In this document: piece after piece, positions 36,048 to 46,556 of the stretch | Layout of the letters: every line of letters starts with the position of its first letter | Numbering within the stretch: position 1 is the first letter of the stretch | From: Crossiella sp. SN42 | GTDB taxonomy: Bacteria; Actinomycetota; Actinomycetes; Mycobacteriales; Pseudonocardiaceae | NCBI RefSeq assembly: GCF_023897065.1 | Contig: NZ_JAMHIV010000001.1 | Coordinates: 642,572 to 706,571, forward strand | Direction: 5' to 3' | DNA length: 64,000 bases | Notes under the pieces: generated by a model | Told to the model about the DNA's origin: nothing | Seen by the model: the letters and a program-made list of their open reading frames with translations, nothing else | Database searches by the model: none | Position numbers and translations under genes: made by a program

Positions 36048-39000
36048 TGTTCACCCCAGAGCTGCTCGGTCGCGACACGGCCTCGGCCACCCTGTGCTCG
36101 CTGGTGCGCGGCGGCGGGTTCGCCCTGGTCACCGGGGAGGCCGGGATCGGCAAGACCAGCCTGGTCAGCGCGGTGGCCGCGGAGACCGGCGCGCTGGTGC
36201 TCACCGGGGCGTGCTGGGGCGATGCGGGGGTGCCGGACCGGTGGCCGTGGGTGCAGGTGAGCCGTGCCCTGCGCGCCGCCGCCACCCCCGCCGAGTGGGC
36301 CGCCGCGGCTCCCGCGCTGGAGGCGTTGCTGGGTGAGCGGGAACCGGCGGCGTTCCCGCTGGCCGACGCGCTGACCGGGCTGCTGACCACGCTGGCCGCG
36401 CGGACGCCGGTGCTGCTGGTGCTGGAGGACCTGCACTGGGCCGACACCGCCTCGGTGGCCCTGCTGGAGTTCGTGGTCCAGCACAGCGCGCGCACCCCGC
36501 TGGCCATCGTGGCCACCTACCGGGACGGCGAGGTCAACGACCCCGGCCACCCGCTGGCCGGCACCCTGCCCGCGTTGTCCGCCAAGGCGGTCCAGCTGCC
36601 GCTGGGCGGCTTGGACGAGCAGGCGGTCGGCGCGCTGATCCAGCGCACCACCGGCCTGGACCCCGAGCCCGAGCTGGTCACCCGGATCCACCGGCGCACC
36701 GAGGGCAACCCGTTCTTCGTCGAGCAGACCGCCCGGCTGTGGCAGGGCGGCAGCTCGCTGGACACCCTGGACCCCGGCATCACCGCCCTGTTGCGGCGCA
36801 GGCTGTCCCGGCTGCCGGAGCAGGTGGTGGACCTGCTCGGCACGGTGGCGATCCTGGGCCGCAGCGCGCACCGCGACCTGCTCGCCGCGCTGCACCCCGG
36901 GCTGCCGGTGGCCCGGCTGCTGGACCAGGCGCTGGCCGCGCGGCTGATCCGGGCCGAGGGCGAGCAGGTGCGGTTCCAGCACGAGCTGCTCCGCGACACC
37001 GTCCGAAGTGGACTGTCCACACCGGCCGAACGGCACGCCGCGGTGATCCGCGCCGAGATCGCGCACGAGCTGCTGATGCCTGCCGAGCTGGCCCACCACG
37101 CCCACCACGGCGCGGCCGCGCTGCCCTCGGCCGAGGTGCTGCGGCACCAGCTGCGCGCCGCTCAGGACGCCACCGCCCGGTTCGCCTTCGACGAGGCCGC
37201 CCGGCACTACCGCAACGCGCTGCCGCACGCGCGGGAGACCGAGCGCAACCGGGTCCAGCTGCACCTGGGCGAGTCGGCGCACCTGGCCGGGGAGCGGGGC
37301 ACCGCCCGCGCGGCCTTCCGCACCGCGATGGCCACCGCCCGCGACCTGGACGACCCCGACCTGCTGACCCGCACCGCGCTCACCCTGACCTGGCTGACCA
37401 GCAACGACAGCGCCGACCCCGACCAGCTGGCCTTCATCCGCGAGACGCACGCCAGGCTGCTGCCCGGCTCCCCCGCCGGGGACGACCAGACCGCCAGCGC
37501 ACTGGCCCGGCACGCCGCCGACCTGGCCCGCCAGGCCGGTGATGACAACGCGCTGCGCTTCGCCCTGTTCAACCACCTCGGTTTCCTGTGGTCGATGGAC
37601 ACCGTGCACACCCGCCTGGACCTGACCACCGAGCTGCTGGAGCTGGCCCAGCGCACCCAGGACGAGGACCTGGCCTTCGAGGCCACCGCCTGGCGGGCCG
37701 GGGCCTACCTGGAGCTGGGTGACCCGGCGCACCTGGCCTTCCACCGCAGGCTGCTGGCCATGGCCGAGCAGAGCGGCCTGCCGGTGCACCGGCACGAGGC
37801 CGAGGTCGTCCAGTGCCTGCTGGCCACCCTGCGCGGTGACTTCACCGCCGCCCGCGCGCACGCCGACCAGGCCCGCGGCATCGGCGACCAGCCCTACTTC
37901 ACCGCGGCCGACCTGTGGACGGTGCACCGGGCCGCCATCGCCGTCCGCCAGGGCGACCTGACCGACCTGGACCGCGTGCTGGCCGGCCGGGACCCGCGGT
38001 TCATGCCGCTGCTCGACGGCCTGTCCGCCACCCGGCGCGGCGACCTGGCCACCGCCACCCGCCTGCTGGCCGAGGAGGGCACGCCGTCGCGGTGGAGCAC
38101 CGCGCTCTGGCTGCGCCTGCGGGTGGAGACCGCCCTGCTCTCCGGTGATCCGGACCGGCTCGCCGAGATCCACGCCGAGCTGCTGCCGCAGGCCGACCGC
38201 TGGGCGATCACCGGCACGGTCGTGCTGGAGGCCCCGGTGCGCACCTGGCTGGCCAAGCTCAGCACCGCCATGGGCGACTGGCCGCAAGCCACCGCGCACG
38301 CCGAAGCCGCCCTCACCGCCGCCACCACGCTAGGAGCCCGGCCCTGGGCCGCGGAAGCTCACGCGGACCTGGCTCACATCCTGCTCGCCCAGGGCAATCC
38401 CGCTGGCACGGCGCTACTGGCGGAAGCGGAGCGGGAAGCCGCCGGACTCGGCATGACCCTGCCCCAGCCGGTGGCCGCGCCCCCGCGCGACCACGCCCCC
38501 GCCGGACAGCCCAGCGACCCCATCCCGGCCCCGGACAACGTCTTCCGCCGCTCCCCCACCGGCTGGCAGCTCACCTTCGCCGGGCACACCACCCACCTGC
38601 CCGACGCCAAGGGCCTGCAAGACCTGCACCACCTACTCAGCGCGCCGGACCGGGAAGCCCCTGCCGTGCAACTGCTCTCCCCCGGCTCTGCCCCCGCTCT
38701 GGGCAGCGACCCGGTCCTGGACGACACCGCCAAAGCCGCCTACCGAGCCCGACTGGCCGCCCTGGACGAACAGATCGAGGACGCCTTCGACGACGCCCGC
38801 GCCGAACGCCTGGAGCAGGAACGGCAGGCCCTGATTGAGGAACTCCGCACGGCCACCGGCCTGCTCGGCCGCTCCCGCCGCCTCGGCGACGAGGCCGAGC
38901 GCGCCCGCAAGGCGGTCACCAACCGCATCCGGGACACCTTGCGCCGCTTGGACTCCAGCCATCCCGAGCTGGCCGCGCACCTGCGCGCCTCGGTGTTCAC

Positions 39001-39052
39001 CGGCTCGATCTGCCGCTACCGCCCGGCGACCCCGGTGACCTGGCGGTTGTAA
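36047..39052 (+). CDS. Large AAA ATPase regulator-like protein without LuxR HTH
   Basis: 1001 residues. It starts like LuxR/LAL or AfsR-type ATPases: ELLGRDTASATLCSLV, Walker A VTGEAGIGKTSLV (about residue 30) and LLVLEDLHWADTASVALLEF. A long TPR-like helical region follows (about 380-800). The C-terminus lacks a LuxR HTH. Instead it has a conserved basic helical domain (about 830-1001: DEAERARKAVTNRIRDTLRRL, then SVFTGSICRYRP and PVTWRL) that I recall at the end of a subset of actinobacterial ATPases and that might be a winged-helix or output domain. The GTG start appears leaderless. No close target. Function: a probable signal-transduction ATPase. Confidence 0.82.
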   Translation: MFTPELLGRDTASATLCSLVRGGGFALVTGEAGIGKTSLVSAVAAETGALVLTGACWGDAGVPDRWPWVQVSRALRAAATPAEWAAAAPALEALLGEREPAAFPLADALTGLLTTLAARTPVLLVLEDLHWADTASVALLEFVVQHSARTPLAIVATYRDGEVNDPGHPLAGTLPALSAKAVQLPLGGLDEQAVGALIQRTTGLDPEPELVTRIHRRTEGNPFFVEQTARLWQGGSSLDTLDPGITALLRRRLSRLPEQVVDLLGTVAILGRSAHRDLLAALHPGLPVARLLDQALAARLIRAEGEQVRFQHELLRDTVRSGLSTPAERHAAVIRAEIAHELLMPAELAHHAHHGAAALPSAEVLRHQLRAAQDATARFAFDEAARHYRNALPHARETERNRVQLHLGESAHLAGERGTARAAFRTAMATARDLDDPDLLTRTALTLTWLTSNDSADPDQLAFIRETHARLLPGSPAGDDQTASALARHAADLARQAGDDNALRFALFNHLGFLWSMDTVHTRLDLTTELLELAQRTQDEDLAFEATAWRAGAYLELGDPAHLAFHRRLLAMAEQSGLPVHRHEAEVVQCLLATLRGDFTAARAHADQARGIGDQPYFTAADLWTVHRAAIAVRQGDLTDLDRVLAGRDPRFMPLLDGLSATRRGDLATATRLLAEEGTPSRWSTALWLRLRVETALLSGDPDRLAEIHAELLPQADRWAITGTVVLEAPVRTWLAKLSTAMGDWPQATAHAEAALTAATTLGARPWAAEAHADLAHILLAQGNPAGTALLAEAEREAAGLGMTLPQPVAAPPRDHAPAGQPSDPIPAPDNVFRRSPTGWQLTFAGHTTHLPDAKGLQDLHHLLSAPDREAPAVQLLSPGSAPALGSDPVLDDTAKAAYRARLAALDEQIEDAFDDARAERLEQERQALIEELRTATGLLGRSRRLGDEAERARKAVTNRIRDTLRRLDSSHPELAAHLRASVFTGSICRYRPATPVTWRL

Positions 39053-39062
39053 GCGCGGAAGT

Positions 39063-39094
39063 CCTGCCCGCCCGTGGTGAGGCGGGCGGGCAGG
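39063..39094. terminator. Bidirectional stem-loop between convergent genes
   Basis: CCTGCCCGCCC (39063-39073) pairs with GGGCGGGCAGG (39084-39094), an 11-bp GC stem with a 10-nt loop. It lies 10 nt after the ATPase stop and 7 nt before the end of the epoxide hydrolase gene, so it can serve both directions. Confidence 0.75.
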
Positions 39095-39101
39095 CGGGGA
39101 G

Positions 39102-40205
39102 TCAGCGCAACTGGCTGAAGAACTCCCGGACATCCGCCGCGAACAACCTCGGTTGTTCCATGGCCAGGAAGTGCCCGCCGCGGTCGGTCTCGGTCCACCG
39201 CACGATGTGGTGGTCGCGCTCGGCCCACGGCCGGATGGTGACGTCCATTGTGGACACCAGCACCGCGGTCGGCACCCCGCTCACCGTCGTCTCGTCATGC
39301 GGTTCGGCGGTGATGCTCTCGTAGTAGACCTGGGCGGCCGAGCCCGCGGTGCCGGTCAGCCAGTACAGGCTGATGTTGGTCAGCATCCGGTCCCTGGCAA
39401 CGGATTCCTCCGGCAGGCCCTCCTCCAGCGCGGTCAGCTCCTTGAACTTCTCCACGATCCAGGCCAGCTGCCCGGCCGGGGAGTCGTGCAGGGCGTAGGC
39501 CACCGTCTGCGGGCGCTTGGAGTTGACCTGGAGGTAGCCGTCGTTGAACTCCTGCATCGCGGCCCAGCGAGCCAGGTCCGCCTCGCTCAGCTCGTCGAAC
39601 TCGCCCTCCTCGCCGTTCGGGAAGGAGATCATCCCGTTCAGGTGCACACCGAGCACCCGCTCCGGGGCCAGCCTGCCCATCTCCGGGCCGACCCAGGAAC
39701 CGGTGTCCCCGCCCTGCACGCCGTAGCGCTGGTAGCCCAGCCTGGCCATCAGCTCGGTCAGCGCGCCCGCCATCCGCCGCGGCGACCAGCCCGGCTCGGC
39801 CAGCGGTGCGGAGAAGCCGAACCCCGGCAGGGACGGGATCACCAGGTGGAAGGCGTCGGTGAGCAGGCCGATGACGTCCTGGAACTCCACGAACGAGCCC
39901 GGCCAGCCGTGCAGCAGCACCAGCGGGGTCGCCGCCGGGTCGGCCGAGCGGATGTGCTGGAAGTGCACGGTCTGCCCGTCGATGACGGTGGTGAACTGCG
40001 GGTGCTCGTTGAGCGCCGACTCGTGCGCCCGCCAGTCGTAGCCGGTGCGCCAGTACTCGGCCAGCTCGCGCAGGTAGTCCACGGGCACGCCGCGGGCCCA
40101 GCCGACGCCGGGCAGTTCGGCAGGCCAGCGGGTGGCCAGCAGCCGGTTCCGGAGGTCGGCCAGGTCCGCCTCCGGAACCGCGATGCGGAAGGGGGTGAAG
40201 GTCAC
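39102..40205 (-). CDS. Epoxide hydrolase (EHN-domain alpha/beta hydrolase)
   Basis: 367 residues. The N-terminal EHN region [22 protein letters not shown] is typical of microsomal-type epoxide hydrolases. The oxyanion motif is [12 protein letters not shown], the nucleophile sits in [12 protein letters not shown] (Asp), and the catalytic His lies in [15 protein letters not shown] 40205 is favoured by AGGGA 5 nt upstream; the GTG at 40217 overlapping the previous stop (GTGA) is the alternative. It is coupled to the NmrA-like gene upstream. It would convert an epoxide to a diol; substrate unknown. Confidence 0.9.
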   Translation of the reverse strand: MTFTPFRIAVPEADLADLRNRLLATRWPAELPGVGWARGVPVDYLRELAEYWRTGYDWRAHESALNEHPQFTTVIDGQTVHFQHIRSADPAATPLVLLHGWPGSFVEFQDVIGLLTDAFHLVIPSLPGFGFSAPLAEPGWSPRRMAGALTELMARLGYQRYGVQGGDTGSWVGPEMGRLAPERVLGVHLNGMISFPNGEEGEFDELSEADLARWAAMQEFNDGYLQVNSKRPQTVAYALHDSPAGQLAWIVEKFKELTALEEGLPEESVARDRMLTNISLYWLTGTAGSAAQVYYESITAEPHDETTVSGVPTAVLVSTMDVTIRPWAERDHHIVRWTETDRGGHFLAMEQPRLFAADVREFFSQLR

Positions 40206-40213
40206 CGGTTCCC

Positions 40214-41026
40214 TCACGCCTGGAACAGCTTGGCGTTCTCGGTGGCCCACTGGGCGAAGGTGAGCCCGGGCCGCCCGGCCACCTCGGCCACCGTGGGCGC
40301 CGGGTGCTTGCCGATCTCCGGCGGGTTGGCGCCGAGGTGGATGGCGAAGTCGATGTAGCCCTCGTCGAAGCCGAAGGAGGCCAGCTGCTCCCGGTACTGC
40401 GCCTCGGTCAGGTGCACCACCTCGATCGGCTTGCCGATGGCGGTGGCCAGGCACTCGATCCGCTCGGTCGCGGTGAGCGCCTCCGGACCGGTGAGCAGGT
40501 AGCTCTGGCCGGCGTGCCCGTCCTGGGTGAGTGCGGCCACCGCCACCGCCGCGATGTCGGCCTCGTGCACCGCCGCGCTGGGCTCGTTGCCGAACAGGCG
40601 GACCTTGCCCTCGGTGCGGATCTCCTCGGCCCACTCGGTGGCGTTGGCCATGAACTCCACCGGCCGCAGCCAGGTCCAGCCCAGGTCGCTGGCGTTGAGC
40701 GCCCGCTCGACGCTGCTCTCCTCCCAGCCGCTGAGCACGCTGACCCGCCGCACCCCGGCCCGCTTGGCCAGTGCCACCAGCTCCTCACCGGTCTGCAGCA
40801 CGCCCTCGCCGTCCACGGTGATCAGGTGCAGCCCGGTGACCCCCTCCAGGGCGGGCTCCACGCTGGCCGGGTTCGACAGGTCGCCACGGGCGAGCTCCAC
40901 CTCGGCGGGCAGCCCGGCCTGCTCCGGCCGCCGGGTCAGCGCCCGCACCCGGTGCCCCGCGGCCACCAGTTGGCCCACGATCTGTCGTCCCACCGTGCCG
41001 GTCGCCCCGGTAACCAGGATCGTCAT
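40214..41026 (-). CDS. NmrA-like NAD(P)-binding protein
   Basis: 270 residues. Rossmann motif [13 protein letters not shown] at residues 5-17, [18 protein letters not shown], and [17 protein letters not shown] in the C-terminal half are typical of NmrA/QOR2-type quinone or oxidoreductase-like proteins. It may reduce a quinone or act as a redox sensor; the Ser-Tyr-Lys triad of classical SDRs is absent. First gene of a two-gene operon with the epoxide hydrolase. GGGGAGGA lies about 11 nt before the ATG. A 16-bp palindrome sits 61 bp upstream of the start. Confidence 0.88.
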   Translation of the reverse strand: MTILVTGATGTVGRQIVGQLVAAGHRVRALTRRPEQAGLPAEVELARGDLSNPASVEPALEGVTGLHLITVDGEGVLQTGEELVALAKRAGVRRVSVLSGWEESSVERALNASDLGWTWLRPVEFMANATEWAEEIRTEGKVRLFGNEPSAAVHEADIAAVAVAALTQDGHAGQSYLLTGPEALTATERIECLATAIGKPIEVVHLTEAQYREQLASFGFDEGYIDFAIHLGANPPEIGKHPAPTVAEVAGRPGLTFAQWATENAKLFQA

Positions 41027-41086
41027 GAGTGCTCAAGTCCTCCCCGCGCCGGCTCTCGGCGCTCATCCAGAAGGCGCCAGACCGGA

Positions 41087-41102
41087 TCTAGCGATCGCTA
41101 GA
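41087..41102. promoter_or_regulatory. Perfect 16-bp palindrome, likely TetR-type operator
   Basis: TCTAGCGATCGCTAGA is fully self-complementary and lies 61 bp upstream of the NmrA/epoxide hydrolase operon. Spacing and symmetry resemble TetR-family operators. The nearest TetR gene is at 42321-42998, 1.2 kb away, separated by two LuxR-type genes; the pairing is inferred. Confidence 0.65.
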
Positions 41103-41302
41103 CGCGGGCCAGGCGGTGCTGTGCTTTCATTTTGAATAACCCGCGTTGCTTATTTCAAGGCAAAAACAAAAACGGACTAATCTACCGTCGGATCAGTTAT
41201 CCCTATGCGGGTTAGCACTTACGGTCGACACCACGACGACAGTTTCATGACATTCGCGGGCTAACCTGACGAAGAATCGCGCGGTGGACCGAAAGGGCGC
41301 TG

Positions 41303-41992
41303 ATGGGAACGTGTGCCTCCCCCGTTCTGCTGGACCGGGACCGTGAGCTGGTTCAGCTGGCAGAACAGGCGGCGCTGGTCGCGGCCGGGCAGTCGCGGGT
41401 GGTGCTGGTGGAGGGTCCGGCCGGAATCGGGAAGACGAGTCTGGCCGAGCATTTCGCCGACGGCTTGGCCGCAGACCGGGTGAACGTGTTGCGGGCGCGG
41501 TGCGGGGAATGGGAACGCCCAGTCGCCTTCGGGATGGTGCGCCGGCTTTTTGGGCCGCTGCTGGCCGATGCCGGGGCACGGGCTGAACTGCTCGCCGGAC
41601 CCGCGCAGCCCGCGGCGCGGGTGCTCACCGCCGCGGCCGGGCCCGGCGAGGTGCCGCCGGCGGAGGCGCCGTTCGCGGTGCTGCACGGGCTGTACTGGCT
41701 GTGCGCGCACCTGGCCCGCCGCGGACCGCTGGTGCTCGTGGTGGACGACGCGCACCTGGCGGACGCGGCCTCGGCGCGCTGGCTGCGGTACGCGAGCAGG
41801 CGACTGGCCGGGCACCGGGTGCTGTTCCTGCTCACCCGGCGGCTCGGCGAGTGGGCGGAGTGGCCCGACCCGCTGGCCGCGCTGGACCTGACCCAGCGGA
41901 CGGTGGAGGGTCACCTCTCCGCGATCTACCGGAAACTCGGTGTGACCGGACGGGCCGGACTGCGCGAGATCTACGCGATCCGGCCTGGTTGA
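41303..41992 (+). pseudogene. LAL-type LuxR regulator with a large internal deletion
   Basis: 229 residues in an open frame. Residues 1-188 are the start of a LAL ATPase: VLLDRDRELVQLAEQAAL, Walker A VEGPAGIGKTSLAEHF, MVRRLFGPLL and VLVVDDAHLADAASARWL. At about residue 190 the sequence jumps to the second half of a LuxR HTH, LTQRTVEGHLSAIYRKLGV. About 600-700 residues (rest of the ATPase, TPR region, first HTH helices) are missing compared with a normal member. The join is in frame (near nt 41875), so a short protein may still be made. The start ATG has AAGGG upstream. Confidence 0.75.
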
Positions 41993-42078
41993 GTCCTGTT
42001 CTCGTGGTGTTTCCACGGTGCCCGCGACGCCTGGAGCGTCGATGATCGGGGGCCTGCCGGACTGCGGAGGGTGGGAGG

Positions 42079-42324
42079 ATGACCTCAGAGTTGAGCGCGA
42101 CGCGCGCCCGGATCCTGGAGGGGATCGCCCGCGGCGAGACCACCCACCGCCTGGCGGTGCGGCTGCGGCTGAGCGCGCGCGGCGTGGAGTACCACCTGGC
42201 CGCGATGCAGCGTTCGCTGTCCGCGCCGAACCGGGTCGCGCTGGTCGCCCGCGCCTACGCGGCTGGCATCCTGCTCGCCGGGTCCTGGCCGCCGCGGGTG
42301 GCTGAGTCCTTTGTGGAGCGTTAG
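42079..42324 (+). CDS. Stand-alone small LuxR-type HTH protein
   Basis: 81 residues, essentially one LuxR HTH domain: ARILEGIARGETTHRLAVRLRLSARGVEYHL is followed by the fourth helix NRVALVARAYAAGIL and a short tail. No receiver, ATPase or ligand-binding part. ATG 42079 with GGAGGG upstream. It lies 86 bp after the truncated LAL regulator and may be either an independent DNA-binding protein or the surviving end of a once larger regulator. It ends overlapping the convergent TetR gene by 4 nt. Confidence 0.72.
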   Translation: MTSELSATRARILEGIARGETTHRLAVRLRLSARGVEYHLAAMQRSLSAPNRVALVARAYAAGILLAGSWPPRVAESFVER

Positions 42325-42998
42325 CCGACGCCGTCCAGGAGATTGGCCACCAGCGCGTGGACGAACTCCTCGGTGATCGGCTCGTCCGGGATCAGCAGCC
42401 GGTGGTAGACCGCGCCCCAGAGCTGGTCGATGAGCACCCGCACGTCCACCCCGGCCCGCAGCTGTCCCCGTTCCTGGGCCCGCCGGAGCCGGTCGGCCGC
42501 CAGCCCGCGCCGCTGCGCGGAGTACAGCGCCCGGAACGACCGGGACAGTTCCGGATCGGTCTGCGCCTGCCCGATCAGCTCGGCCAGCACCCGGCCGCCC
42601 GGGGTCCCGGTCAGCACGTGGGCGAAGGCGCGCAACTGCTCGACCAGGTCGGCCCGGAGGTCGCCGGTGTCGGCGAAGGCCAGGGTGTCCGCGACGGCGT
42701 GGAAGTAGCCGTCCAGGGCCAGCGCGCCCCGCGACGGCCACCACTTGTGCAGGGTGGTCTTGCTGACCCCGGCGAGCTTGGCCACCCGCTCGAAGGTCAG
42801 CTCGGCCATCCCCTCGGCGAGCAGCAGCTCCCCCACGGCGTGCAGGACGTCGGCGCGGACCTCATCCGCCGGTCTGCGCCCACGTCCTCGCCGGGTGCGT
42901 GCCGGTGCGGTCACGTCCAGCTCGACCAGCTCGCTGGCGCGGGCGGTGAGGTTGCCGATCCCGGTGCCCGCACCGGTGACCAGGACTACTGAGGACAT
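42321..42998 (-). CDS. TetR-family regulator fused to short-chain dehydrogenase fragments
   Basis: 225 residues. A normal TetR domain begins near residue 45: VLHAVGELLLAEGMAELTFERVAKLAGVSKTTLHKWW; the C-terminal ligand domain looks complete. The first 30 residues are not TetR-like. MSSVVLVTGAGTGIGNLTAR is the NAD-binding start of a short-chain dehydrogenase, and ELVELDVT resembles the end of SDR strand 3. So an SDR gene was apparently deleted down to its translation start and joined to the regulator. The ATG at 42998 has the better Shine-Dalgarno (AAGGA, 9-nt spacing); an internal GTG at 42914 could give a normal TetR. Confidence 0.8.
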   Translation of the reverse strand: MSSVVLVTGAGTGIGNLTARASELVELDVTAPARTRRGRGRRPADEVRADVLHAVGELLLAEGMAELTFERVAKLAGVSKTTLHKWWPSRGALALDGYFHAVADTLAFADTGDLRADLVEQLRAFAHVLTGTPGGRVLAELIGQAQTDPELSRSFRALYSAQRRGLAADRLRRAQERGQLRAGVDVRVLIDQLWGAVYHRLLIPDEPITEEFVHALVANLLDGVG

Positions 42999-43039
42999 GA
43001 CGGACTTCCTTACCTGCGAACGGAAACTGGGGGTGCGGC

Positions 43040-43780
43040 TCAGGCGAGGCCGCCGTTGGCGTAGAGCACCTGGCCGTTGACCCAGCGGGCCGGACCGGCC
43101 AGGAAGGACACCGCCTCGGCGATGTCCCCGGGCGCGCCCAGGCGTTCCAGCGGGGTGGCCTTGGCGAAGTTGGCGATGGTGGTCTCGTCCTTGCCGTCCA
43201 GGAACAGCGGGGTCGCGGTGGGGCCGGGGCCGACCGCGTTGACGGTGATGTCCTTGCCGCGCAGCTCGCGGGCCAGGATCAGGGTCATGCCCTCCACCGC
43301 GGCCTTGCTGGCCACGTAGGCGGCGTAGCCGGGCAGCTGGGTGCGCACCACCGAGGTGGAGAAGTTGATGATCGCGCCGCCGGCCCGCACCCGGGCCGCC
43401 GCCTGCTGGCTGACCACGAAGGTGCCGCGGATGTTGGTGCGGTGCATGCGGTCCAGGTCGTCCAGGCCGAAGGTGGCCACCGGTCCCAGCAGCATGATCC
43501 CGGCGGTGTTGACCACCACGTCGACGCCGCCGAAAGCGTTTTCCACGGCGTCGAAGGCGGCCCGCATGTCGTTCTCCTCGGCCACGTCGCCCGCGACCGC
43601 GATGGCGGTGCCGCCCGCCGCGGTGATCGCCGCGACGACCTCCTCGGCCCTGGCCCTGTTGCCCGCGTAGTGCACGGCCACGGCCAGGCCGTCCTGGGCC
43701 AGCCGCTCGGCGACGGCCCGGCCGATGCCGCCGGAACCACCGGTGACCAGTGCGACGCGGCTGGCGGTGGAAGTAGTCAT
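43040..43780 (-). CDS. Short-chain dehydrogenase/reductase
   Basis: 246 residues, classical SDR. Cofactor motif ALVTGGSGGIGRAVAERL, NTAG (about residue 90), catalytic Ser in FSTSVV, YxxxK in YAAYVASKAAVEG, C-terminal NGQVLYANGGLA. An Asn-Arg-like residue pattern after strand 2 (HYAGNRARAEEV) suggests NADPH. ATG 43780 follows GAGGAG. It is divergent from the rifamycin monooxygenase gene, and two copies of a 19-bp repeat lie between the genes. Substrate unknown; such SDRs are often controlled by TetR repressors and linked to xenobiotic response. Confidence 0.9.
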   Translation of the reverse strand: MTTSTASRVALVTGGSGGIGRAVAERLAQDGLAVAVHYAGNRARAEEVVAAITAAGGTAIAVAGDVAEENDMRAAFDAVENAFGGVDVVVNTAGIMLLGPVATFGLDDLDRMHRTNIRGTFVVSQQAAARVRAGGAIINFSTSVVRTQLPGYAAYVASKAAVEGMTLILARELRGKDITVNAVGPGPTATPLFLDGKDETTIANFAKATPLERLGAPGDIAEAVSFLAGPARWVNGQVLYANGGLA

Positions 43781-43800
43781 GACCAGCTCCTCAGCTTCAA

Positions 43801-45457
<1,657 letters not shown>

Positions 45458-45494
45458 CAGTAGGTGTCAGGGTTGGCCGGTGAGGATCGTCGGC

Positions 45495-45944
45495 ATGAAC
45501 GACTTCGACTTCCTCACCGGCTCCTGGCACGTGACCAACCACCGCCGCGAGCAGTGGCTCGCCGACTGCCCGGACTGGGTCACCTTCCCCGGCACCTCCA
45601 CCGCCCAGTCGGTCTTCGACGGCGGCGGCTGCCTCGACGAGATCGTCTTCCCCACCCTGGGCAGCCGGGGCCTCACCCTGCGGCTGTTCGACCCGGAGCG
45701 CCGCGAGTGGTCGATCTACTGGGCGAACAGCCGCACCGGGGTGCTCGGCCCGCCGGTGGTGGGCGGCTTCACCGACGGGCTGGGCCGTTTTCACGGCGTG
45801 GACGAGTTCGAGGGCAAGCCGGTGCTGGTGCGGTTCACCTGGTCGGCGATCACCGCGGACTCCGCCCGCTGGGAGCAGGAGTTCTCCGCTGACGAGGGCC
45901 AGAGCTGGGAGTCCAACTGGATCATGGAGTTCGCACGGGCCTAG
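45495..45944 (+). CDS. Uncharacterised DUF1579-like protein
   Basis: 149 residues starting MNDFDFLTGSWHVTNH, a pattern (FDFL-G-W-V) shared by DUF1579-like and lipocalin-like beta-barrel proteins. Predicted mostly beta: WSIYWANSRTG and LVRFTWSAITADSARWEQEFS alternate in hydrophobicity. ATG 45495 follows GAGGA at 9 nt. No signal peptide. It lies 37 bp after rox on the same strand and could be cotranscribed, but has no known link to rifamycin. Terminator directly after it. Confidence 0.7.
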   Translation: MNDFDFLTGSWHVTNHRREQWLADCPDWVTFPGTSTAQSVFDGGGCLDEIVFPTLGSRGLTLRLFDPERREWSIYWANSRTGVLGPPVVGGFTDGLGRFHGVDEFEGKPVLVRFTWSAITADSARWEQEFSADEGQSWESNWIMEFARA

Positions 45945-45947
45945 GTC

Positions 45948-45975
45948 GAGGCGGGTCACGCGCGCGGCCCGCCTC
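45948..45975. terminator. Stem-loop after the DUF1579-like gene
   Basis: GAGGCGGG (45948-45955) pairs with CCCGCCTC (45968-45975), with a 12-nt GC-rich loop and TTC after it. It lies just after the stop codon (45942-45944) and probably ends the rox transcript. Confidence 0.65.
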
Positions 45976-46071
45976 TTCAGGCGTCCTTGTGGGCGGCCAT
46001 CCGGCGACACCGGCACTCGTGATCAACACCGTGCCAGGATCCAGCCACACCCCTACCTGAAGGAGATCGGC

Positions 46072-46524
46072 ATGCGCGCACTGATCCGCACCATCGGCGT
46101 CGCTCTCGCCCTGATGACCGTGACCGTCGCACTGCCCGCCACGGCTTCCGCAACCGGCCAGGGCGCGGCCGCGACGTACTCCCGGATCGCCAACGGCAAC
46201 GCGTGTTTGACCATGACGCAGAGCACCACCGTCTCGATGCTGCCCTGCCTGCCCGTCTACGGCGACGGGGCCAGGTGGGAGCGTGTCGGGTACGTCCTCC
46301 GCAACGTCAAGACCCGCCAGTGCCTCCTGACCGGCGGCACCACCACCGCCAGTACCTGCCTGGTCCCCGCTCATCGGCGGCAGGAGTGGACCCAGACCGC
46401 GGAAGGGCAGATCAAGCCCTTGGCCGGCAGCGGTTTGTGCCTGACCCACCGCGACGACCGCTACGTGGAGAGCCTGCCGTGCACCGGCGCGGCGACCCAG
46501 AAGTGGGCGTTCAACTTCGACTGA
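46072..46524 (+). CDS. Small secreted protein with ricin-type beta-trefoil-like fold
   Basis: 150 residues. Signal peptide about 1-26 (ALMTVTVALPATASA). The mature part has repeated C-L and Q-W motifs (NGNACLTMTQ, TRQCLLTGG, RRQEWTQTAEGQI, GLCLTHRDD, ATQKWAFNFD) typical of ricin-B-like lectin repeats, with three probable subdomains and six cysteines. Secreted sugar binding is a reasonable guess. ATG 46072 has AAGGAGA upstream. It stands alone between rox-side genes and the convergent transporter remnant. Confidence 0.78.
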   Translation: MRALIRTIGVALALMTVTVALPATASATGQGAAATYSRIANGNACLTMTQSTTVSMLPCLPVYGDGARWERVGYVLRNVKTRQCLLTGGTTTASTCLVPAHRRQEWTQTAEGQIKPLAGSGLCLTHRDDRYVESLPCTGAATQKWAFNFD

Positions 46525-46556
46525 CCAGCGGTGCCCTGGCGCGCCGGGGCCCCTGT

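Noticed and set aside
36047..39052. Calling this protein a LuxR-family regulator
   Set aside because: The ATPase and TPR parts fit, but the C-terminus has no LuxR HTH; only a different basic helical domain is present.
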